64,000 nucleotides of DNA from DASSNU01 sp035701265 (GTDB lineage: Bacteria > Gemmatimonadota > Gemmatimonadetes > Gemmatimonadales > Gemmatimonadaceae), in contig DASSNU010000021.1 in the NCBI GenBank assembly GCA_035701265.1, positions 372,001 to 436,000 of the forward strand, written 5' to 3'. Positions 57,485-64,000 of the stretch are shown here, piece after piece. The notes under the pieces were generated by a model that saw only the letters and a list, made by a program, of their open reading frames with translations, did no database searches and had not been told where the DNA came from. The number at the start of each line of letters is the position of its first letter. The first letter of the stretch is position 1. The position numbers and the translations under genes are program-made.

Positions 57485-59707
57485 GTGCCGCGCCGCTGGA
57501 TGCCCGGAGAACGGGAGCCCGGAACGGGAGCCTCCCTCGATCGGACGGACGGCCTGACGTTTCACGGGCCGCGCGTGGCGCTCCTGCTGCTGGTCGCGGC
57601 CATCACCTATCTCCTCTTCCCGGCCTCGCCGGCGGTGGACACGCCGATCTTCGAGGTCGGGTCGGTGGCCACCGAGAACGTCATCGCGCCGTTCGCGTTC
57701 ACGGTGCCCAAGACGCCGGAAGAGCTGGGGCGCGAGCAGGAGGAGCTGGCACGCTCGGCCAAGCCGATCTTCCGCTTCCGGGGGGACGCGCTGGATTCCG
57801 TGCGCGTGCGGCTGGATCGCCTCATGACGGGCGTCGAGAACGCCGCCGCCACGCCGGACGCACGACGCCGGCCGAACGCGGCGGCCATCCAGCGGGCCGC
57901 GACGAGCGCGGGGGTAACGCTCACGACCGCGGAGGCGGAGTATCTCGCCTCCGCCGGGCGGCGGCGCGCCATGGCCGATGGCGTGCGCCGTGTCTTTGCC
58001 CGATGGCTGCCGGCCGGCGTGGCCGCCAGCAGCGCACTGGATGATGTGCACGGCGAGGTGATCGTGCAGCGCGGCGCGCAGGAGCGCAGCGTGCTGGCCG
58101 ACAGCCTCATGACCTTCAGCGGGCTCCTCGCGCGCTCGCGCGCACAGCATCCGGATCCCAACTCCTCGGTGGGCGACGCGCTGTACATCAAGTTGCTGAG
58201 CGCGTTCTTCGAGCCGAGCCTCGCGCTCGACCGCGTGGCGACCGAGCGGCGGCGACAGGAGTTGCGTGCGTCGGTGGACGTGAACCGCTACACCGTCCGC
58301 GATGGCGAGAAGATCGTCGGCGAGCACGAGGTCGTCGGCAAGGCGGAGTACGACAAGTTGCGCGCGCTGCACAACGCCATGCAGCAACGCACGGAAGGGC
58401 AGCAGGCGGTGGGACGCACGGCCGGCGCCGTCATGTACGACGCGCTCGTGCTGGCGATCTTCGCTGTCGCCATCCTGCTCTTCCGGCCGCAACTCTACCG
58501 GGCCATTCGCTCGCTCGTGCTCTTCGCCATGGTGTTCGTCATGGTCCTGGTGGCAGGAGCCGCCGCGGCACACGCCCCCAGCGTCTACCCGGAGCTCATC
58601 CCCGTGGCGTTCGCGGCGATCATCTGCAGCGTGCTGTTCGATCCGCGCATCAGCATGATCGCCGCCATGATTCTCGCCGTGCTGGTCGGAGGGCAGAGTG
58701 TCTACCGCGGGACGAACGCGCTGTTCATGAATCTCGTGGGAGGAGCCGCGGCAGCCTTGAGTGTGCGCGTCATCCGCCGGCGCGACCAGGCGTACTATTC
58801 GATGCTCATCATTGCGGTGGCCTATCTGCTGAGTGCCGTCGTCATCGGACTCACGCTCGGCTGGCATGCGGGCGCCATCGGGTGGAGCGCGGTGCGTGGC
58901 ATGGGGAACGCAGTCGTGTCCGTCATGCTCGCCATGTTCCTGCTCCCGCTCGCCGAGCGCCTGACCGGCACCACGACGGATCTCACCCTGCTGGAGTACT
59001 CCGATCTCAACCACCCGCTCCTCAAGCGGCTCATGGTGGAAGCGCCCGGCACGTACGCGCACACGATCGCGATGGCCAACCTGGTGGAAGCGGGGTGCAA
59101 CGCCATCGGCGCGAACGGGCTGCTGGGACGCGTGGGCACGTACTACCACGACATTGGCAAGCTGAAGAAGCCGCAGTACTTCGTGGAGAACCAGCCCAAG
59201 GGGCGCAATCCGCACGACAAGTTGAAGCCGACCATGAGCGCCGGCATCATCCGCAATCACGTGCGTGAGGGGCTGGAGCTGGCGGACGAGAATCACCTTC
59301 CCAAGGCCATCTCCGCCTTCATCTCGCAGCATCACGGCACAGCGCTCATCAGCTACTTCCTGGAAAAGGCGCGCGAGCGCGACGGACCGCCCGGAAACAC
59401 GGCGGAGTTCAGCTATCCCGGACCGATCCCACAGACGGCGGAGACGGCGGTGTGTATGCTCGCCGACGGCGTGGAGGCGGCCGCCCGGGTGCTGCACGAG
59501 CCCACGCCCGAGAAGATTCGCGAGGTGGTGGACCACATCGTGCGGCAGCGGATGGAACAGGGGCAGCTTCGCGACGCCCCGCTCACGCTCAAGCAGTTGG
59601 ACCAGGTGAAGGAGGCGTTCGCGCGCGTGCTGATCGGCCAGCACCACAACCGCATCGACTATCCCGCCGCCAGCGGCGGGGTGGGTGCGGAATTCGCCAC
59701 GACGTGA
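57485..59707 (+). CDS. pgpH: 7TM-7TMR-HD cyclic di-AMP phosphodiesterase (PgpH-like)
   Basis: 740 residues: one N-terminal membrane segment (VALLLLVAAITYLLF), a large extracellular 7TMR-HDED domain, about seven membrane helices (residues 315-500) and a cytoplasmic HD domain (YAHTIAMANLVEAGCN, GTYYHDIGKLKKPQYF, ISQHHGTALISYFLEKA, MLADGVEAAARVL). PgpH proteins hydrolyse c-di-AMP to pApA. GTG start 3 nt after phoH; stop overlaps ybeY (GTGA). Confidence 0.92.
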   Translation: MPRRWMPGEREPGTGASLDRTDGLTFHGPRVALLLLVAAITYLLFPASPAVDTPIFEVGSVATENVIAPFAFTVPKTPEELGREQEELARSAKPIFRFRGDALDSVRVRLDRLMTGVENAAATPDARRRPNAAAIQRAATSAGVTLTTAEAEYLASAGRRRAMADGVRRVFARWLPAGVAASSALDDVHGEVIVQRGAQERSVLADSLMTFSGLLARSRAQHPDPNSSVGDALYIKLLSAFFEPSLALDRVATERRRQELRASVDVNRYTVRDGEKIVGEHEVVGKAEYDKLRALHNAMQQRTEGQQAVGRTAGAVMYDALVLAIFAVAILLFRPQLYRAIRSLVLFAMVFVMVLVAGAAAAHAPSVYPELIPVAFAAIICSVLFDPRISMIAAMILAVLVGGQSVYRGTNALFMNLVGGAAAALSVRVIRRRDQAYYSMLIIAVAYLLSAVVIGLTLGWHAGAIGWSAVRGMGNAVVSVMLAMFLLPLAERLTGTTTDLTLLEYSDLNHPLLKRLMVEAPGTYAHTIAMANLVEAGCNAIGANGLLGRVGTYYHDIGKLKKPQYFVENQPKGRNPHDKLKPTMSAGIIRNHVREGLELADENHLPKAISAFISQHHGTALISYFLEKARERDGPPGNTAEFSYPGPIPQTAETAVCMLADGVEAAARVLHEPTPEKIREVVDHIVRQRMEQGQLRDAPLTLKQLDQVKEAFARVLIGQHHNRIDYPAASGGVGAEFATT

Positions 59708-60207
59708 GCGTGACGGTGGACGTGGCGGTGCCGGCGGGGCGGATTCCGCTGTCCCGTGCCGCGGTGCGCGATACCGTTCGCTCCGTGCTGCGCGCGGAAG
59801 GCGTGCGCAACGCCGTGCTCTCGGTGGCATTCGTGGGGGATCGCGCCATGGCCGCGCACAACCGCCACTACCTGGGACGTCGCGGCACCACGGACGTGAT
59901 TGCCTTCGCCCTCGAGAGCCCGGTCGCGCCGGACGGTGCTGCATCGCGCACCGGACGCGGCTCCACAGCGCCAGAAAGCGCGGGCGTCGTGCTCGGCGAC
60001 ATCTACATCGCTCCGGCCGTGGCGCGCAGGAACGCGCGCCGATTCGGATCCACCGTGCGCGAGGAGCTGGTGCGGCTGGTGATTCACGGCACGTTGCACG
60101 TGCTCGGGCACGACCACCCGGAGGGCGAGCATCGGACGCGATCGCCCATGTGGCAGCGGCAGGAGGCACTCGTCGCGCGCATGGCGAGAGGACCGCGCCG
60201 GCGATGA
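59704..60207 (+). CDS. ybeY: Endoribonuclease YbeY
   Basis: Zinc-dependent RNase for 16S rRNA 3' maturation and 70S quality control. The metal motif HGTLHVLGHDHPEGEH and the preceding LGDIYIAP and TTDVIAFALE blocks identify it. 167 residues, with a small insertion (SRTGRGSTAPESAG) between strands. GTG start and ATGA end overlaps couple it to pgpH and the CorC-like gene. Confidence 0.93.
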   Translation: MSVTVDVAVPAGRIPLSRAAVRDTVRSVLRAEGVRNAVLSVAFVGDRAMAAHNRHYLGRRGTTDVIAFALESPVAPDGAASRTGRGSTAPESAGVVLGDIYIAPAVARRNARRFGSTVREELVRLVIHGTLHVLGHDHPEGEHRTRSPMWQRQEALVARMARGPRRR

Positions 60208-61439
60208 TCACCGCCCTCGTCGCGCTACTCGCCACGGTGATTGCGGGGCTCTCCGCTGCGGCCGATGGCGCGTTGCTCGGACCCGACGACCGTGCCGCCG
60301 GCACGCGCCGCCCTGTCATGCCCGCCGCCGGTCAGCGCGACCGCACCCATCGCGCGCTGGCGGTCGCTCGCCTCATCACGCTGCTCACCGCCGGTGCGTT
60401 CGCCGGCCTGGCGCTCCAGCTCGACCGCCACCGCCCGGTGGCGGCCACAGGCCTCGCCGTCCTCGCTGCCGTCGTCATTCTCATCGTCGGAGAGATCCTT
60501 CCGCGCGCGCTCGGCGATACCATCGGCGCGCCGGTGCTCCGCGCCTTGCGCCCGATCATCGCGCCGATCGAGCTCGTCGTCGGCCCGATCGCCGCCCTGG
60601 GGATCGCGCTCGACGCGGCGCTGCACCGTGCCTTCCCCCGCCAGGAGCCGAGCGAGGAAGACCGCGAGGATGCCGCCGAACAGTTTCGCGCCGTGGTGCA
60701 ACTCGAGGCCGAAGTTCCCCCGGACCAGCAGGCCATTCTTCGCCGTGTCTTCACGCTTGGCCGCACCGAAGTGCACGACGTGATGGTGCCACGCGTGGAC
60801 ATCGTCGCGATCGACCACTCGGCACCCTGGTCGGAAGCGCTGGACCGCGTGCGCAGCTCCGAGCACGCACGGCTCCCGGTGTACGAGGAGAGCATCGACA
60901 ACGTCATCGGCATCCTCTACGCCAAGGACCTACTCCCGGCGATCATCGAGGACGCCGAGCCACCGGCCGGGTGGAGCGCGCTCGTGCGGCCGGCGTCGTT
61001 CATCCCGGAAGCCAAGACCGCCGATGCGCAGTTGCGCGACTTTCGCGCAACGAACACGCACATCGCGATCGTGGTGGACGAGTACGGTGGCACGGCGGGG
61101 CTGGTGACCATCGAGGACCTGCTGGAGGAGATCGTCGGCGACATCCGCGACGAGTACGACACCGAGGAGCCACCCATTCACGCTGAGGAGGGACGCCGCT
61201 TCTGGGTGTCGGGACGCGTGTCGCTGGAGGATCTTTCCGAAGCGTTGGGGCACCGCTTCGAGCGCGACGACGTGGGGACGGTGGGCGGCCTCATCTACGA
61301 GGTGCTGGGGCGCGTGCCACGATCCGGCGAGGAGTTCACCCTCGAAGGCTTCCGCGTGGTGGTGGAGCGCGTCGTTCGCCGGCGGGTGCAGCGCGTCTAC
61401 TTCGAGCGCATCGAGGCGCTCGCGGAGCGGTCGGCATGA
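60204..61439 (+). CDS. CBS/CorC-domain transporter-like protein, first copy
   Basis: 411 residues: N-terminal DUF21-like membrane domain (ALVALLATVIAGLSAAA, ATGLAVLAAVVILIVGEILP), paired CBS domains (VHDVMVPRVDIVAIDHSAP, LPVYEESIDNVIGILYAKDL, HIAIVVDEYGGTAGLVTIED) and a C-terminal CorC_HlyC domain (DDVGTVGGLIYEVLGRVP). This family includes Mg2+/Co2+ exporters (CNNM/MpfA); its position after ybeY is the classic ybeY-corC pair. ATGA overlaps both ways. Confidence 0.88.
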   Translation: MITALVALLATVIAGLSAAADGALLGPDDRAAGTRRPVMPAAGQRDRTHRALAVARLITLLTAGAFAGLALQLDRHRPVAATGLAVLAAVVILIVGEILPRALGDTIGAPVLRALRPIIAPIELVVGPIAALGIALDAALHRAFPRQEPSEEDREDAAEQFRAVVQLEAEVPPDQQAILRRVFTLGRTEVHDVMVPRVDIVAIDHSAPWSEALDRVRSSEHARLPVYEESIDNVIGILYAKDLLPAIIEDAEPPAGWSALVRPASFIPEAKTADAQLRDFRATNTHIAIVVDEYGGTAGLVTIEDLLEEIVGDIRDEYDTEEPPIHAEEGRRFWVSGRVSLEDLSEALGHRFERDDVGTVGGLIYEVLGRVPRSGEEFTLEGFRVVVERVVRRRVQRVYFERIEALAERSA

Positions 61440-62686
61440 CGGCGTACCTGGTGCTGCTCGTCCTCACCGTCGCCGCACTGTCGTGGCTGGTCGCCGCGAG
61501 CACCGCCGTGCGGTCGGTGAGCCGCATCTGGCTGCGCCACTGGGCGGAGCAACGCCTGTCCGCCGCAGGGCGCGCGCCCTCCACGCTGGATCGCCCGCAG
61601 CGGCTGCTCACCGGCGCCAGCGCTGCGGCGGGGTTGCTGGTCATCCTGGCCGGCGAGCTGCTTGCCGGCGCGCACCCCACAACGGGATGGCGCCTGGGGT
61701 GGGAGCTCGCGCTCCTCGCGCTCGTGCTGCTCCTGCTCGGCCAGCTTGCGCCGCGTGCGGTGGCGCGGCGCTGGTCATCCCGTCTGATTCCGGTGCTCGT
61801 CCCACCCGTGCACGTGCTGACGCTGCTCTTCGCGCCGCTCTTGCGCGGCGCGCGCCGGCTCGCTGCGGCGGCCGCTCCTCCACGCCTCCGGCAGCCGCGC
61901 ACCGGCGCGCTCACGCGCGATGTGGAGGAGCTCCTTCGCGACGGGGAGCTGGAGGGGATCGGCGACCGAGAGGAGATCGAGATCATCACGGGGATCGTGC
62001 TCTTCGGCCAGAAGGTGCTCCGCGACGTGATGACGCCACGCACGGAGATCTTCGCCATCGACATCACCGACGATCCACGCGCCGCAGCGCGCGCCATCGC
62101 CGACTCGGGATACAGCCGCGTGCCGGTCTATCGCGAGTCGCTGGACGAGATCGTCGGCATGGTACACGTCTTCGACGTGCTGGCCGCGGCAGGGGAGCGC
62201 ATGCCCGTGCTGCGTCCGGTGGCGCACGCCCCGGCCACCAAACGCGTGAGCGAGATGCTGTTCGAGATGCTGCGCGCGCAGCGCCACCTGACCATCGTGC
62301 TCGACGAATTCGGCGGCACGGCCGGGCTCGTGACGCTGGAGGACTTGCTCGAGGAGCTGGTCGGCGAGATCAACGACGAGCACGACGAGCCCACGTCGCC
62401 GGCAACCGACCCGGCAACGCGCGCCGCGGTGCTCGATGCCACCACCGAGCTGGAGGACGTGGCCCGGCGCTTCGGGGTCGAGCTACCGGCTGCACTCCAC
62501 GAGCGTGCGCAGACGGTGGGCGGGCTGCTCGTGCAGACGCTCGGGCGCATTCCCGCCGTGGGAGAGCGCTTCCGGCTGGCCGGACTCGAGATGGCGGTGG
62601 TCGAGGCGGAGCGCTCGCGCGTGTTGCGGCTTCTCGTGCAGCGCGAGGAGCACGCTCCCGCCACGGATCTCGTGCTCCCGCGCTGA
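61436..62686 (+). CDS. CBS/CorC-domain transporter-like protein, second copy
   Basis: 416-residue paralogue of the preceding protein with the same layout: four hydrophobic segments (LVLLVLTVAALSWLVAAST, ELALLALVLLLLGQLAP, LIPVLVPPVHVLTLLFAPLL), an acidic segment IGDREEIEIITGIVLF, CBS pair (RDVMTPRTEIFAID, RVPVYRESLDEIVGMVHVF, LTIVLDEFGGTAGLVTLED) and CorC_HlyC end (QTVGGLLVQTLGRIP). The tandem pair may form a heterodimeric transporter. ATG overlaps the first copy. Confidence 0.88.
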   Translation: MTAYLVLLVLTVAALSWLVAASTAVRSVSRIWLRHWAEQRLSAAGRAPSTLDRPQRLLTGASAAAGLLVILAGELLAGAHPTTGWRLGWELALLALVLLLLGQLAPRAVARRWSSRLIPVLVPPVHVLTLLFAPLLRGARRLAAAAAPPRLRQPRTGALTRDVEELLRDGELEGIGDREEIEIITGIVLFGQKVLRDVMTPRTEIFAIDITDDPRAAARAIADSGYSRVPVYRESLDEIVGMVHVFDVLAAAGERMPVLRPVAHAPATKRVSEMLFEMLRAQRHLTIVLDEFGGTAGLVTLEDLLEELVGEINDEHDEPTSPATDPATRAAVLDATTELEDVARRFGVELPAALHERAQTVGGLLVQTLGRIPAVGERFRLAGLEMAVVEAERSRVLRLLVQREEHAPATDLVLPR

Positions 62687-62687
62687 C

Positions 62688-64000
62688 GTGCGCGCGGCGG
62701 TCGTTTTCTGGCGGCTCCTCCCGTTCGTGATCGCGTTCCTGCGTGACCGCCGGCGCTGGATCATCGCCGGCCGGCCGCGGCGTCTCGATCCGCAGGCGCA
62801 CCAGCACCGCGCCGAGCGGCTCACTGCCACCGTCGCATCGCTCGGTCCCACATTCATCAAGCTCGCGCAGGTGTTCGCCGCGCGCGCCGACATCGTCCCC
62901 GAGCCGTACCTCACGCAGTTCGGCACCCTCACCGATGCCGTGCCGCCGCTGCCACCCGGAGCGGTGGAAGCGGTGATCGCCGCGGAGTTCGAGCAGCCGG
63001 TCACGTCGCTCTTCGAGCGATTCGATCCGCAGCCGCTGGCGGCGGCGTCGCTCGGCCAGGTCCATCGCGCGGTGGTGGATGGCGGGGATGTCGTGGTGAA
63101 GGTGCTCCGCCCCGGCGTGGAGCGCGTGGTGGCGGTCGATCTCGATGCCGCCTTCCGCACGCTCTTCCTGCTCAACGTGCTCGTGCCGAACCACCACACG
63201 CGCGCGGTGACGGCCATCGTGCGCGAGTTCGCGCGCCGCATCGAGGAGGAGATGGACTTCCGCGAGGAGGCGCACAACGCGGAGCTCATCCGGGCCAACT
63301 TCGCCGACGACCCGCGCATCGCCATCCCGGCCGTCCTGCCGAGCTTCACGCGGCGGCGCGTGCTCGTGCTGGAGTACATGGAGGGCACGCGCATCGACCG
63401 CCTGCAATCGCGCATCGCCTCCGGGGAGATCATCGTCGAGACGCTCGTCGCGACGATCATCGAGATGTACGTGCGGATGATGCTCGTCCACGGACTCTTC
63501 CACGCCGATCCGCACCCGGGCAACCTGCTCGTGGCACCCGACGGCCGGGTCGTGCTGCTGGACTTCGGCATGGTGGTGCGTGTGGACGCCGAAACGCGAG
63601 CGCGGCTGCTGCAGACCGCCATGGCGGCGGTCCGCCAGGACGTCGACGGCGTGATCGCCGGCTTCTACGAGCTCGGGCTGCTGGATCCAGAGGTGGACCG
63701 TGGCACCGTGCGCGATGCCGCGCGGGCGCTCATGACGATCGCCTTCACGCGCGACGTGAAGCCGCGGCAGATCCAGCGCATCGTGAACGACATCATGTCC
63801 ACGTTCTACCGATGGCCGATCACGCTCCCCAGCGAACTCGTCTACTTCGGACGCGCGGCAGCGCTCGTGGAGGGGTTGGCCATCCGCTACGTCCCCGACT
63901 TCAACGGAGTACAGGCGGCCACGCCGGTGCTGCACCGCATGCGCCCGGAGCTCATGCGCGCCGTCATGGGGGGCGATTCGCGCGAGGTGCTCCGCGACTG
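62688..64000 (+). CDS. ABC1/UbiB-family atypical kinase (3' end outside window)
   Basis: GTG start one base after the upstream stop; the frame is open to the window edge, 437 residues seen. UbiB/ABC1 motifs: ASLGPTFIKLAQVFAARAD (KxGQ region, here KLAQ), the Ala-rich loop AAASLGQVHRA, VVKVLRPGV (Lys), EEEMDFREEAHNAEL, FHADPHPGNLLVAPDG and VLLDFGMVV. Such proteins support quinone synthesis or lipid handling. The KxGQ Gly is replaced by Ala. The C-terminal membrane anchors would lie beyond base 64000. Confidence 0.9.
   Translation, partial: MRAAVVFWRLLPFVIAFLRDRRRWIIAGRPRRLDPQAHQHRAERLTATVASLGPTFIKLAQVFAARADIVPEPYLTQFGTLTDAVPPLPPGAVEAVIAAEFEQPVTSLFERFDPQPLAAASLGQVHRAVVDGGDVVVKVLRPGVERVVAVDLDAAFRTLFLLNVLVPNHHTRAVTAIVREFARRIEEEMDFREEAHNAELIRANFADDPRIAIPAVLPSFTRRRVLVLEYMEGTRIDRLQSRIASGEIIVETLVATIIEMYVRMMLVHGLFHADPHPGNLLVAPDGRVVLLDFGMVVRVDAETRARLLQTAMAAVRQDVDGVIAGFYELGLLDPEVDRGTVRDAARALMTIAFTRDVKPRQIQRIVNDIMSTFYRWPITLPSELVYFGRAAALVEGLAIRYVPDFNGVQAATPVLHRMRPELMRAVMGGDSREVLRD

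Overview
The window is 64 kb of high-GC bacterial chromosome. Dense gene packing, many GTG starts, long chains of 1-4 nt stop/start overlaps, lipoproteins beside Bacillus-type enzymes (4Fe-4S PurF, PgpH, YqeK, RqcH-like NFACT) and the overall gene order fit the phylum Gemmatimonadota. That placement is inferred from style and gene content, not from a marker-gene search.

Region 1 (1-14.5 kb) is accessory DNA: the end of a sigma-54 activator, a 24-bp perfect palindrome, a small membrane-anchored protein, and a 1,938-residue secreted RHS/YD-repeat protein with a variable C-terminal toxin-like tail. An IS256-type element with an 8-bp target duplication sits exactly on the RHS stop codon. Beyond it lies a 103-residue gene that, once the element is removed in silico, starts 19 nt after the RHS stop; it is the best candidate for the cognate immunity gene. 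A subtilase lacking its catalytic Asp, a beta-propeller lipoprotein, a gene broken by an IS3-type element and a decayed IS3 transposase follow.

Region 2 (14.5-22.6 kb) holds a PtsN-like EIIA, dusB, larB, a GAF-GGDEF diguanylate cyclase, tmRNA (promoter, tag ANSNLALAA, terminator), a DUF72 protein, a nucleotidyltransferase and a metallophosphoesterase. Region 3 (22.7-36.9 kb, minus strand) is one translationally coupled series transcribed truA - transaldolase-like - htrA - purB - purC - psd - pssA - purS - purQ - purL - purF - ppdK. It joins purine synthesis to phosphatidylethanolamine synthesis and envelope proteolysis. The transaldolase-like protein has lost the Schiff-base lysine.

Region 4 (37.0-46.9 kb) carries GAF-trpD, lexA (opposite strand) and trpC-trpF-trpB-HEAT-HD-GYP-trpA, so two signalling genes lie inside the tryptophan operon. 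Region 5 (46.9-53.6 kb) has an NFACT protein, folK-panB-panC, a GlmU-like remnant, yqeK, a LytR_C protein and rlmN. Region 6 (53.9-64.0 kb) is a coupled run: ptsN - vanZ-like - aspS - phoH - pgpH - ybeY - two CBS/CorC proteins - an ABC1/UbiB kinase cut by the window edge. At nearly every housekeeping transcription start a promoter of the form TTGnnn-N16-18-TAnnTT is visible, recalling the Bacteroidota -7 box (TAnnTTTG) rather than TATAAT.
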